DNA of 64,000 nucleotides from Variovorax sp. J22G73 (GTDB taxonomy: Bacteria > Pseudomonadota > Gammaproteobacteria > Burkholderiales > Burkholderiaceae_C), in contig NZ_JASZYK010000003.1 of NCBI RefSeq assembly GCF_030317035.1, positions 774,406 to 838,405 of the forward strand, read 5' to 3'. Below the pieces are notes generated by a model. That model had not been told where the DNA came from and searched no databases. It worked only from the letters and a program-made list of their open reading frames with translations. The translations under genes were made by a program, and so were the position numbers. Below, piece after piece: positions 1 through 8,347 of the stretch. The first letter of the stretch is position 1, and each line of letters starts with the position of its first letter.

Positions 1-3000
1 GCGCCTTGCGCTCGCGTCGGCGGCGGAGAGCTTCTGCAGCCACGCCGCGCTGGCAGAGCCCTCGGTGCTCGCGATGTACGCGAGCGTGGCTTCGGGCCGG
101 TAGGCCGCGCGGTGCAGCAGCTCGAGGTAGCGCTCGCGCAGCCGGGCGCCGGTCTCGCGCAGGTAGATGCCGCTGTTGCAGGCCAGCGCGCCTTCGAGCC
201 CACGCGCGCCTTCGACCAGCCGCAGCGCGATGTCTTCCGTGGCGCCGCGCTGCGCCAGCGGTATGCGCCGCGTGTGCAGGTCCGCGAGCTGCGCCGGATG
301 CTCGCGTGCATCGATGAAAGAAAAGCTCCAAGGGCAAGGCGCCACGAACTGCTCGAACGGCGCGTGCTGGTGGTCGGCCAGCGCCAGCAGCTCTTGCTGC
401 ACGCGCTGCACGAACTGCGGCAACGACGCTTGCATGTCGAGCGCGAGACGCACCGGCACCACCGTGTCGAACGGGCCCATCACGTGGTGCGCCTCGGGCT
501 GCTGGCGTCCACGCACCGGCGCGGCGATGGCGACGGTTTCGCGGCCGGTCACCTGGCCCAGGGTCAGCGCGTAGAGGGCGAGGGCCAGCACGTCGAGCGT
601 CGTGCCTAGGCCGTGCGCCGTGTCGTGCAGGCGCCGCGTGGCGGCGGGGTCAATGTCGATGGGTTGCACGCCGCCCTGGCCGCTGCGGCCCGTGGGGCGC
701 GGCATGTCGGTACGCGGCAGCGGCAGGGACGCGGGCGCGGCGCGTTGGCGCCAGAAGCCGAGTTGTGCATCGAAGTCGGGCGCCTGCATCCAGTCGGCCA
801 GCCACTCGGCGTGGTCGCCGTGGGTGCTGGCGAGCGCGGGCAGAGCCTCGCTCGACAGCGAAGACTGCACATACAGCGCAGCGAGTTCGCGCTGCAGCAG
901 CTCGAACGATCCGTCGTCCCACACCAGCCGGTGCGGCACGAACACGAAGGCATGGTCTTCCTCGTCGAGCTGGAACAGCGCGGCATGCGCCATCGGCGCG
1001 GTGCGGATGTCGATGGGGCGGTCGGCCAGTTCCTGCATGCGGTCCGCCAGCTCGGCCTCGCGCTGGTCGGCCGGCAGGCCGCGCAGGTCGATGGTGGGCA
1101 GCGCGAAGTCGACGTGCGGCGCCATCGACTGCATCGCTTGCCCCTGCGGATCGGCGCCGATGCAGGTGCGCAGCGCGGGTTGGCGACGCACGATGGCGCG
1201 CAGTACTTCCTCGAAACGCGCGACGTCGAGCGCGCCTTGCAGCCGCTGTGCAAAGGGCATGTTGTGGAAGGCGCGGCCGGGGTGCAGCGTTTCCTCGTGG
1301 TGGATGCGCGCCTGCGCGGGTGTGAGCGGCGCGGTCCGCCGGTCGGGCCGGACAACGAGCGGGGGCCGAGCGGCCGCGGGCATCGGTGGCTGCTCGACCT
1401 GTGCTGCCTGCACCGAATGCGGCGCAGGCAGCGCGCCCCGGTCGATCTTGCCGTTGGGCAGCGTCGGCAGCGCCGCGAGCGTGACCACGTGCTGCGGCAG
1501 CATGTAGCTCGGCAGGCGCTCGCGCAGGTGCTGCGTGAGCGCGCGGCGGTCTAGCGCCGTGCCGGGCACGAGCGCCAGGTAGGCCACCAGGCGCACGTCG
1601 CCCGGGTGGTCTTCGCGCGCCACGACCACGCTGCGCGACACGCCCGCATGTTCGTTGCAGCGCGCCTCGATCTCGCCGGGCTCGATGCGGTAGCCGCGCA
1701 CCTTCACCTGGAAGTCGAGCCGCCCCAGGTGCTCCAGCAGGCCGTCGTTGCGCCACCGGCCCCGGTCGCCGGTGCGGTACACCGGCGTGTCGGTGCCCAG
1801 GATGCGCACGTTCACGAAGCGCTCGGCCGTGAGCCCGGCGCGCTCGAGGTAGCCCAGCGTCATGCCGTCGCCGCCGATGCAGATCTCGCCCGCCACGCCG
1901 ACGGGGCAGGGCTGCAGTTGCGCGTCGAGGATCCACACGCCGGTGTTGTCGATGGGCTTGCCGATGGCCACGCCGCGCGCGGCCACCGCGTCGCGCTGCA
2001 TGTGCCAGGCGGTCGACCACACGGTGGTCTCGGTCGGGCCGTAGAGGTTCCACAGCGCGGTGCAGCGATCGAGCAGCGCCAGCGCCAGGTGCGCGCGCAC
2101 CGGCTCGGCGCCGATCCAGCCACGCAGGCCAGGGCCCGCGTCGCTCTCCTTGCGGCCTTGCCACTGCGCCTCGAGCAGCAGCTGCCACATGCCGGGCGTG
2201 GCCTGCAGGATGGTGATGCGTTGCGCCTCCAGCAGCGCGCGCAGGCGCTGGCCGTCCATGGCGGTCTCGCGCTGCACCAGCACGATCTGCGCGCCCGCGG
2301 CCAGTGGCAGCAGCACCTCGGGCACGGCCATGTCGAACGACAGCGTGGTCACCGCCGCGATGCGGTCCCGCGGGCCGATGCCGGGCTCGCGCTGCATCGA
2401 CTGCAGCAGGTTGGCCACGGCGCGGTGCGGCACGCACACGCCCTTGGGCTTGCCGGTGGAGCCCGAGGTGTAGATGACATAAGCGGCGTCGTCGGGCCGG
2501 GCGTCCTGGCCGCCCGGTGGCAACGCGTCGGCGGGGGCTTGGTGCCAGGCGGTGTCGCGGTCGATCTCGAACACGCGGGCGGCGGCGCCCTCGCACCACG
2601 TGCGCGGGGCCGACGCAACGCCCGAGGCGGTCAGCAGCAGGCTGAAGCCGGCGTCCTGCGCGTAGTAGTCGAGCCGCGCTTGCGGAAAGCTCGGGTCCAG
2701 CGGCACATAGGCCGCGCCCGACTTCAGCACCGCCAGCAGCGCGACAAACATGTCGGCGCTTCGCTCCAGGCACAGCCCCACGCGCTGGCCGCGGCCCACG
2801 CCGCGTGCGCGCAGGGCATGGGCCAGGCGGTTGGAAAGCGCATCGAGCTCGCCGTAGCTGCAGACGCGTTCGCCGTTGCGCACGGCGATATGCGCGGGGT
2901 GCCGGGCGGCATAGGCGATGAAGCCGGCGTGCGCGAAAGGTTCGCCCACCAGGGCGGTGGGCGGCGGCTGCAGCGCGGCCAGTTCGCGCGCCGCTTCGGG

Positions 3001-3618
3001 CGACAGCACGTCGAGGCGGCCGACAAGTTCCGCGGGGTTGGCCGCGGCCGAACGCACGACGCACGCGAACATCTCTAGCCAGCGCTGCACGCTGGCTTCG
3101 TCGAACAGGTCGGCGTTGTAGCGGGCTTCGGCGTGCAGGGCACCGTTCTCGTCTTGATGTGGCCGCAGGACCAGCGAGAGATCGAAGGGCTCATCGCTCT
3201 CGGCGGCGCTCCGGTCGAACGCGAAGCACACGCTGGTCAGCATCCGCTGTTGCGGGCTTCGAGCCTGCACGCCCGCGTGGCATTCGCTCATGAGCGCATC
3301 GAAGCGCTGTGCGGCCTGCGGGGCGACATGCAGCGTCAGCCATTCATCGGTCTGCGCTTCCTTCTTCGGAATGCCGACCGCGATGTCGTCCTGCCCGCTC
3401 AGCCGGTACAGCGTGGCCACGAAGGCGGCCAGCAGGCCGTCGAACAGGTCGAAGCCTGCGTGTTCGCTGGCCGTGCGCATCGCCGCGAGCAGCGCAGGGT
3501 CGAGCGTGCGCGCGGTGCGCCGCATGTCGGTGCCTTGCCCGGCGCGGCGTGGGCGGTCCAATGGAAGGTCGAGCACATGGCGCGCGGGGGCGACGGGTGG
3601 CGCGTCGGCGGCACTCAT
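1..3618 (-). CDS. Nonribosomal peptide synthetase, 3' end outside window (partial C - A - C-like)
   Basis: The frame is open for 1206 codons from the ATG at 3618 to the window edge. Residues about 14-195 resemble only the C-terminal half of a condensation domain (core LDLPLDRPR near residue 17). Residues about 215-725 form an adenylation domain with A3 YTSGSTGKPKG (near 380), A4 FDMAVPE (near 427), A5 NLYGPTETT (near 523), the A8 region KVRGYRIEPGEIE (near 640) and A10 LPNGKIDRG (near 719). A second condensation-like domain starts near residue 764, and no carrier (PCP) domain lies between it and the A domain. Its HHxxxDG motif reads HRLVWDD (near 894). By hand alignment the specificity positions begin D-M-P, with W, G, L, V, W later; I do not recognise the substrate. 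The domain order resembles siderophore NRPSs with an interface domain that recruits a beta-hydroxylase, but that is inference. The start is uncertain: the frame stays open upstream to a stop near 3733 with no other ATG. Confidence 0.85.
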   Translation of the reverse strand, partial: MSAADAPPVAPARHVLDLPLDRPRRAGQGTDMRRTARTLDPALLAAMRTASEHAGFDLFDGLLAAFVATLYRLSGQDDIAVGIPKKEAQTDEWLTLHVAPQAAQRFDALMSECHAGVQARSPQQRMLTSVCFAFDRSAAESDEPFDLSLVLRPHQDENGALHAEARYNADLFDEASVQRWLEMFACVVRSAAANPAELVGRLDVLSPEAARELAALQPPPTALVGEPFAHAGFIAYAARHPAHIAVRNGERVCSYGELDALSNRLAHALRARGVGRGQRVGLCLERSADMFVALLAVLKSGAAYVPLDPSFPQARLDYYAQDAGFSLLLTASGVASAPRTWCEGAAARVFEIDRDTAWHQAPADALPPGGQDARPDDAAYVIYTSGSTGKPKGVCVPHRAVANLLQSMQREPGIGPRDRIAAVTTLSFDMAVPEVLLPLAAGAQIVLVQRETAMDGQRLRALLEAQRITILQATPGMWQLLLEAQWQGRKESDAGPGLRGWIGAEPVRAHLALALLDRCTALWNLYGPTETTVWSTAWHMQRDAVAARGVAIGKPIDNTGVWILDAQLQPCPVGVAGEICIGGDGMTLGYLERAGLTAERFVNVRILGTDTPVYRTGDRGRWRNDGLLEHLGRLDFQVKVRGYRIEPGEIEARCNEHAGVSRSVVVAREDHPGDVRLVAYLALVPGTALDRRALTQHLRERLPSYMLPQHVVTLAALPTLPNGKIDRGALPAPHSVQAAQVEQPPMPAAARPPLVVRPDRRTAPLTPAQARIHHEETLHPGRAFHNMPFAQRLQGALDVARFEEVLRAIVRRQPALRTCIGADPQGQAMQSMAPHVDFALPTIDLRGLPADQREAELADRMQELADRPIDIRTAPMAHAALFQLDEEDHAFVFVPHRLVWDDGSFELLQRELAALYVQSSLSSEALPALASTHGDHAEWLADWMQAPDFDAQLGFWRQRAAPASLPLPRTDMPRPTGRSGQGGVQPIDIDPAATRRLHDTAHGLGTTLDVLALALYALTLGQVTGRETVAIAAPVRGRQQPEAHHVMGPFDTVVPVRLALDMQASLPQFVQRVQQELLALADHQHAPFEQFVAPCPWSFSFIDAREHPAQLADLHTRRIPLAQRGATEDIALRLVEGARGLEGALACNSGIYLRETGARLRERYLELLHRAAYRPEATLAYIASTEGSASAAWLQKLSAADASARR

Positions 3619-3775
3619 CGTGTGGCCCGCTCGTCGTGTACGCGACCGATGGGCACAGGCGGGCGCATCGCGCCACGGGAGGGGGCTGAAGTCACTCGTG
3701 GCACATCTCTCTCCAATGTTCTTGCCGCCATCCTAGGGTGTTTGATAGGACGGAGGTATTACTCTGCTGACGCGG

Positions 3776-4096
3776 TTACATCAGGAAAAGATCGTTGCTA
3801 ACGGGTACTAACCTCACCGTCTTGACTATCGGCAGCGGCAGGGCCATGCACGGCGCCGCGACCCCGGCCGCGCTCGTGACGAAGCGCGCGAGTTCCTGCA
3901 GGCCATCGGTGGTGATGCCTTTCACGACCACGATCCGCGGCGCCACATAGGAGCCCCGCAGCGTGGGGTGGGCGCCGAACTCCGCATCGACCAGCCCGGT
4001 GGCAGCCAGCACGGAGATTCGCCTGACCTCTTCCGGCTCTTCCAGGCGCAGCGGGAAACGGGCGTGCTGAAGCCTCATGAGGCAGAAGAGCGGCAT
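3776..4096 (-). CDS. Small protein of unknown function (106 aa)
   Basis: I do not recognise a family. The ATG at 4096 is chosen because a strong Shine-Dalgarno GGAGG lies six bases upstream; a longer reading from 4186 lacks this. The protein begins MPLFCLMRLQHARFP and has mixed hydrophobic and charged residues with no signal peptide or membrane segment. The centre reads RRISVLAATGLVDAEF, and the remainder has alternating short beta-like segments (APRIVVVKGIT). It lies between the NRPS gene and the GntR regulator on the same strand. An inverted repeat 72-99 bases upstream (4168-4195) could be its operator. Good codon usage and the clear ribosome site favour a real gene. Confidence 0.55.
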   Translation of the reverse strand: MPLFCLMRLQHARFPLRLEEPEEVRRISVLAATGLVDAEFGAHPTLRGSYVAPRIVVVKGITTDGLQELARFVTSAAGVAAPCMALPLPIVKTVRLVPVSNDLFLM

Positions 4097-4167
4097 TTCA
4101 TTCCTCCATGGGCCTCGGCTTTTCTTGCCGAACAGGGCGGCGCCGGGGCGTGAAGAGCAATGTATGC

Positions 4168-4195
4168 AATTGAGGGTAGGTCGCAATCCTCAATT
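4168..4195. promoter_or_regulatory. Inverted repeat AATTGAGG-N12-CCTCAATT
   Basis: Two perfect 8-base arms (4168-4175 and 4188-4195) sit between the GntR gene and the small unknown gene. The arms are AT-rich and no T run follows on either strand, so an operator is more likely than a terminator. Which protein would bind is unknown. Confidence 0.4.
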
Positions 4196-4238
4196 CAAGG
4201 GATGCGGCGACATGGGGGCATGTGGTGCCCCGCGAGGC

Positions 4239-4976
4239 TCAGGCCGCCGCGGACGGCCCGTTGAACCCGGTCGGAAAATGCACGCCCGCGCGCTGCGCGG
4301 CCTGCACGATGTGCTGCGCCATGGCCTGCTGCGCCAGCGTGGCGTCGCCCTGGGCCAGCGCATCGATGATGGCCATGTGCTCCTCATACGTCGCATGGCG
4401 CGCGCCGCGCTTGTAGAACGGCAGGCGCTGGCTTTCCTGCATCACGTCGGCGCTGTTGCGCAGCACGTCGGCAATGGCCTGGTTGCCGGCGATGCCGATG
4501 ATCTGCATGTGGAACTCGAAGTCGAGCTGCGTGGCCTGCGCGAAGTCGGAGGCGTCGATGCAGGCCCGCAGGGCCTGTGCATTGGCCCGCAGTGCGGCCA
4601 GGTCTTCGGCCTCGACGACCAGGCAGGCCAGCCGCGCCGCGAAATTCTCCAGCGCAAAGCGCAGCTGGTACACGTCGGTCAGCGAGTGCGAGCCGGCGAA
4701 CCGCCAGTCGGGCGCCGAAGGGGCCTGCGCGGGAACCGGTGCTGGCAGAGGCCGAGGCGTTTCGGCCACGTACATGCCCTTGCCCGGATGCGCGCTCACC
4801 AGCCCCGTGCCCTGCAGGGTCGACAGCGCCTCGCGCAGCGACGTGCGGCTAATGCCGAGTTCTTCCGCCAACTCACGCTGCGAAGGCAGCAAACCGCCGG
4901 CCGCGTAGGTGCCGTCGGCAATCCGCTGCTGGATCAGGCGGGCTGCGGTGGTGGCAACGGCGGGGGTGGTGGGCAT
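4239..4976 (-). CDS. GntR-family (FadR/FCD subfamily) transcriptional regulator
   Basis: The protein has 245 aa. The N-terminal winged helix-turn-helix spans residues about 8-75 and includes LLPSQRELAEELGISRTSLREAL. The C-terminal FCD ligand-binding domain spans about 95-230 and carries the expected metal-site pattern (D..FH in LDFEFHMQI, then a later H in EEHMAII and QHI). FCD regulators usually bind a small organic acid. The gene is about 100 bases downstream of the MFS transporter on the same strand. Two TGGTNNNACCA-type palindromes, the usual site for this subfamily, flank the transporter/ureidoglycolate lyase divergence at 6425 and 6543, so it probably represses both. Confidence 0.88.
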   Translation of the reverse strand: MPTTPAVATTAARLIQQRIADGTYAAGGLLPSQRELAEELGISRTSLREALSTLQGTGLVSAHPGKGMYVAETPRPLPAPVPAQAPSAPDWRFAGSHSLTDVYQLRFALENFAARLACLVVEAEDLAALRANAQALRACIDASDFAQATQLDFEFHMQIIGIAGNQAIADVLRNSADVMQESQRLPFYKRGARHATYEEHMAIIDALAQGDATLAQQAMAQHIVQAAQRAGVHFPTGFNGPSAAA

Positions 4977-5077
4977 GGGCGGTGTCTGCGGAGGGCGTGT
5001 TCGCGTGGGGACCGAAATCTTACTTGGCCGCACCGCGGGCCTCGCCCTGCCTGCAGGGTTGCTCGCTCGCTCGCCGC

Positions 5078-6403
5078 CTATTTGTTGACCAGCTTCGCCG
5101 GCACCGTGTAGGTGAGGAAGGCGCCGAACAGCAGCACGCCGGCCAGCACGAAAAGCGCGATGTCGGTGCTCTTCGTCGCGTCCTTGATCAGCCCGATCAT
5201 GTACGGGCTCACGAAGCCCGCCAGGTTGGCGAAGGAGTTGATCAGCGCAATGCCTGCGGCCGCGCCGGCGCTCGACAGAATGGCCGTCGGCAGGCTCCAG
5301 AACAGCGGCGACGTGGCCAGGCTGCCGCCGGCGGCCAGCGCCAGCGCGGCGAGCGACAGGTACACGTTGTTGCTGAAGATGGCGCTGAGCATGAGGCCGA
5401 GCGCACCGCAGCAGAACGGCACGATCAGGTGCCAGCGGCGCTCGCGCATGCGGTCGGAGCTGCGGCTGACCAGCAGCATCGAGCAGATGGCCACCGCGAA
5501 CGGCACGGCCGTGAGCAGGCCGATGTTCAGCGCGCCCGACACACCCGACTGCCGCACCAGCGTGGGAAGCCAGAAGGTCAGGCCGTACTGGCCCATCACC
5601 GTGCAGAAGCAGATCACGGCCATCTTCACGATGCGCCGGTCGGCGAACAGCGCGCGCAGCGACATGGGCGCGTTGTCGGTCTTGGTGGCGTTCTCGGCGG
5701 CGATGTTGCGCGCGAGCAGCGTCTTTTCCTCGTGCGTGAGCCAGCGCGCGGCCTGGATGCTGTTGTCGAGGTACACGATCACGAGCAGGCCGATCACCAG
5801 CGAGGGCAATGCCTCGATCAGGAACAGCCACTGCCAGCCGCGCAGGCCGCCCATGCCCTGCATCGCTTCCATGATGAAGCCCGACAGCGGCCCGCCCAGC
5901 ACGCCCGACACCGGAATGGCGCACATGAACACCGCCACCATCTTCGCGCGGCGGTGCGAGGGAAACCAGTAGGTGAGGTACAGGATCATGCCGGGGTAGA
6001 AACCGGCCTCGGCCGCGCCGAGCAGGAAGCGCAGCACGTAGAACTGCGTGGGCGTCGTCACGAACATCATCGCGGCGGAAATCAGGCTCCACGTGATCAT
6101 GATGCGCGAGATGGTGGCCTTGGCGCCGATGCGGTGCATCAGCAGGTTGCTGGGCACCTCGAAGAAGAAGTAGCCGATGAAGAACAGGCCCGCGCCAAGC
6201 CCGTACATCGCCTCGCTGAACTGCAGGTCGTTGAGCATCTGCAGCTTGGCGAAGCCCACGTTCACGCGGTCGAGGTAGGCCGCGACGTAGCACAGCATCA
6301 GGAACGGCATGAGCCGCCAGGCCACTTTCTTGTAGAGCGCGTTCTCGGCCGCGGCAAAAGAGGAGGCCGACTGCTGCGCCGGATGGAGTGTGGTGGTTGA
6401 CAT
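5078..6403 (-). CDS. MFS transporter, ACS (anion:cation symporter) type
   Basis: This 441-aa inner-membrane protein has about 12 hydrophobic segments. The N-terminus reads LMLCYVAAYLDRVNVGFAKL, typical of the ACS family that imports small organic anions such as tartrate, hexuronates, phthalate or allantoate. The inter-helix motif GFYPGMILYLTYWFPSHRR near residue 130 fits the same family. The ATG at 6403 has AGGA six bases upstream. A palindromic operator lies 22-38 bases upstream of the start, where a bound repressor would block transcription. Divergence from ureidoglycolate lyase suggests the substrate is ureidoglycolate or a related ureide or C2-C3 acid; that is inference from context. Confidence 0.88.
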   Translation of the reverse strand: MSTTTLHPAQQSASSFAAAENALYKKVAWRLMPFLMLCYVAAYLDRVNVGFAKLQMLNDLQFSEAMYGLGAGLFFIGYFFFEVPSNLLMHRIGAKATISRIMITWSLISAAMMFVTTPTQFYVLRFLLGAAEAGFYPGMILYLTYWFPSHRRAKMVAVFMCAIPVSGVLGGPLSGFIMEAMQGMGGLRGWQWLFLIEALPSLVIGLLVIVYLDNSIQAARWLTHEEKTLLARNIAAENATKTDNAPMSLRALFADRRIVKMAVICFCTVMGQYGLTFWLPTLVRQSGVSGALNIGLLTAVPFAVAICSMLLVSRSSDRMRERRWHLIVPFCCGALGLMLSAIFSNNVYLSLAALALAAGGSLATSPLFWSLPTAILSSAGAAAGIALINSFANLAGFVSPYMIGLIKDATKSTDIALFVLAGVLLFGAFLTYTVPAKLVNK

Positions 6404-6424
6404 GCGTGTCCTGTGGATGGTGGC

Positions 6425-6441
6425 TACTGGTATGACCAGTA
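6425..6441. promoter_or_regulatory. GntR-type operator in front of the MFS gene
   Basis: TACTGGTATGACCAGTA is a perfect 17-base palindrome (7+3+7) containing TGGTNNNACCA, the pattern bound by FadR-subfamily GntR proteins. It lies 22-38 bases upstream of the transporter start codon. Confidence 0.75.
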
Positions 6442-6542
6442 GGACTTGCGGCGCCGGACGACGATAGCGCGGGAATTTTCATTCACGGATAGTGGATTTC
6501 CCTGAGCCCCTTGCATTGACCGGATTTCAGTCTGAAAGGCAT

Positions 6543-6557
6543 ACTGGTCATACCAGT
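6543..6557. promoter_or_regulatory. GntR-type operator in front of ureidoglycolate lyase
   Basis: ACTGGTCATACCAGT is a perfect 15-base palindrome. It is the reverse complement of the core of the site at 6425 and ends 27 bases before the ureidoglycolate lyase start codon, so one regulator can control both divergent genes. Confidence 0.75.
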
Positions 6558-6584
6558 TGATCCAGAGAAGAACAGGAGCTATCG

Positions 6585-7121
6585 TTGACGCTTGCCCGTC
6601 CCCATTTCCTGCCCACCGAGGCGCAGGCGCTAGAGCTTGTCGCGCAGCCGTTGACGCGCGAGGCCTTCGCGGCGTTCGGCGATGTCATCGAGAGCGGGCA
6701 GCGGCCGCCCCTGTCCATCAACGCCGGCATGACGGCGCGCCACCACGACCTGGCGCACGTGGACCTCGGGCCCGAAGGCGGCCGCGCGCTGGTGAACATC
6801 TTCGAGACGCAGCCGTACGCGTTGCCGCTGCGCGTGGCCATGCTGGAGCGGCACCCGCTGGGCAGCCAGGCGTTCGTGCCGATGGACGGCAGCAGCTTCC
6901 TGGTGGTGGTGGCGCCCGCGGGCGACGCGGTGCGCGTGGAAGACGTGCGGGCCTTCGTCACCGACGGGCGGCAAGGCGTGAACTACGCGCGAGGCGTATG
7001 GCATCACCCCCTGGTGGTGACGCACCGCGTGGCGAACTTCGTGGTGGTGGACCGCGGGGGGGCGGGGCACAACTACGATGAGATTCATCTGCCCGACGGG
7101 GTCAGGCTCGTGGTCTCCTGA
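6585..7121 (+). CDS. allA: Ureidoglycolate lyase (AllA family)
   Basis: The 178-aa cytoplasmic enzyme is predicted to split ureidoglycolate into glyoxylate and urea, a late step of allantoin (purine) breakdown. It matches the family in length and in motifs AFAAFGDVIE near residue 28, SINAG..ARHHDLA near 43, MLERHPLGSQAFVPMDG near 85 and GVWHHPL near 137. The start is a TTG at 6585 with GGAG eight bases upstream; no ATG fits better. No allantoinase or urease genes are visible here, so the pathway is either completed elsewhere or the enzyme acts on a related ureide. It is divergent from the MFS gene and shares its operator type. Confidence 0.88.
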   Translation: MTLARPHFLPTEAQALELVAQPLTREAFAAFGDVIESGQRPPLSINAGMTARHHDLAHVDLGPEGGRALVNIFETQPYALPLRVAMLERHPLGSQAFVPMDGSSFLVVVAPAGDAVRVEDVRAFVTDGRQGVNYARGVWHHPLVVTHRVANFVVVDRGGAGHNYDEIHLPDGVRLVVS

Positions 7122-7172
7122 GGGGCGCTACTCAACCATTGCAGGCCGCCATCGCAGCGACTGCCTGCAGCA

Positions 7173-7208
7173 CGTTCAGTGCCTTCAGTGCCTTCAGCGC
7201 CTTCAGTG
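7173..7208. repeat. 9-bp tandem repeat, about four copies, over a stop codon
   Basis: Four units of the form CCTTCAGTG with single-base changes lie end to end. The array overlaps the stop codon (7203-7205) of the alpha/beta hydrolase on the minus strand and fills the short gap to ureidoglycolate lyase. Confidence 0.8.
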
Positions 7209-8165
7209 CGCCTGCGCCGCCAGCACAAACGCCCCCAGCTCCCGATTGAACCGCGCCGCGTCTTCCCAGAACGGCGCATGCCCCACGCCCGGGTACTGCG
7301 ACAGCCTCGCCCCTGGCACGGTAGCCGCCGTGTACCGCCCCACGTCGAGCAGCACGGCCTTGTCCTCGACGCCGTGCGTGACGAGCACCGGCACCTTCAC
7401 CGCCTTGAGCGCGGCCTCGTAGGGCGCGGGCCGGCCCGACATGGCGCGCCGCACGTAGCCCGGCGCCATGGTGTTGAAGCCGAGCATGGTCTCGAACTCC
7501 GCCGCCGTCGGCTGCGTGGAGAAGCAGGCGCGCAGGAAAGCGCGCGTGGCCTCGATGCTCACCGCCTCGTCCGGCGACACCAGCCCGGGAGCGATCGCGC
7601 CGGCTGGCGCCTTCGCGTTCAGCGGGCCGTTGGTGGACGCATCGACAAAGTCGATGCCCGCGATGCTGCTGTCGCCGTAGGTCATGAGGTAGTCGCCGAG
7701 CACGCGGCCCGCGTAGCTCCAGCCGACCAGCACGGGGCGCTTCATGCCGGTCTGCTCGATGACGGCCTTGAGTTCGTCGGCCCAGCGCTTGCTGTCGGTG
7801 TAGTACTCGGTGCCCTGCGGCTTGTCTGAGAACCCGTGACCGCGCATGTCGTAGGTGACGATGCGAAAGGTCTTCGCCAGGTCGCTGTCGAACTGCTTGC
7901 GCCACGAGAGGTAGCTCTGCATGAAGCCGTGGATGAACACGATCTCGGGGCCGGCAGGGTTGCCCCATTCCTGCACATGCAGTTTGACGCCATCGGGCGT
8001 GGTCACCGTGTGCAGCTTGTAGGGCAGGGCGGGGGCGGCCGCGCTTGCAGCGGCTGGTGCGGGTGAAGCGTTGAGCGTGGGCGTGGGCGTAGGCATGCCT
8101 TGGGCCAGTGCGCATTGCGCGCCCATCGCCATGAGCAGCGGCAGCAGGGATCGTTGGAGTCGCAT
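7203..8165 (-). CDS. Exported alpha/beta hydrolase (esterase-like)
   Basis: The 320-aa protein starts at the ATG at 8165, which gives a clean signal peptide (MRLQRSLLPLLMAMGAQCALAQ) and so a periplasmic location. A Pro/Ala-rich linker follows before the hydrolase fold. The fold has the HGFMQS oxyanion region, the nucleophile elbow GWSYAG, a late acid candidate in THGVEDKA and the catalytic histidine in GVGHAPF. DMRGHGFSDKP is the usual second-strand motif. The substrate is unknown; arylesterases and non-heme haloperoxidase-like proteins have the same layout. It shares an upstream element with the HisD-like operon at 15.2 kb, so it may release the substrate of that pathway. Confidence 0.85.
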   Translation of the reverse strand: MRLQRSLLPLLMAMGAQCALAQGMPTPTPTLNASPAPAAASAAAPALPYKLHTVTTPDGVKLHVQEWGNPAGPEIVFIHGFMQSYLSWRKQFDSDLAKTFRIVTYDMRGHGFSDKPQGTEYYTDSKRWADELKAVIEQTGMKRPVLVGWSYAGRVLGDYLMTYGDSSIAGIDFVDASTNGPLNAKAPAGAIAPGLVSPDEAVSIEATRAFLRACFSTQPTAAEFETMLGFNTMAPGYVRRAMSGRPAPYEAALKAVKVPVLVTHGVEDKAVLLDVGRYTAATVPGARLSQYPGVGHAPFWEDAARFNRELGAFVLAAQAH

Positions 8166-8240
8166 CGAAGTCTTTCCGTGGTGAAGGTATCGTCGGGCGC
8201 GGAGCACGGGGCCCAATGCCCAGCGCCCCGCGGCGGACCC

Positions 8241-8280
8241 AATGTCGAAACCTTACACAGGCATGCAAACAGGGCTAACC
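8241..8280. promoter_or_regulatory. Conserved upstream element, copy A
   Basis: AATGTCGAAACCTT, then CA, a diverged stretch, and TGCAAACAGGG with AACCC after it match the element at 15205-15245 in the same order and spacing. It lies 76-115 bases upstream of the alpha/beta hydrolase start and has the same orientation relative to its gene as copy B. Only the right half of the palindrome seen in copy B is kept. Confidence 0.6.
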
Positions 8281-8347
8281 CTTCCCGTTCATCGAGCGCG
8301 CAGGGGCATGCCTGCACCGCCGTGCATGCCTTGCAACACAGGAAAAA

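Noticed and set aside
3700..3714. Leader peptide (MCHE) before the NRPS gene with a GGAGAGAG ribosome site
   Set aside because: Four codons with no attenuator structure visible; a chance occurrence is likely.
4239..6482. A 747-codon frame spanning the GntR and MFS genes on the minus strand
   Set aside because: Only its C-terminal third is the real GntR protein; the rest is an Arg/Ala-rich out-of-frame reading of the MFS gene, common in high-GC DNA.
7173..7208. CRISPR array or IS terminus
   Set aside because: The units are nine bases and directly adjacent, without spacers, and no transposase or cas gene is near.
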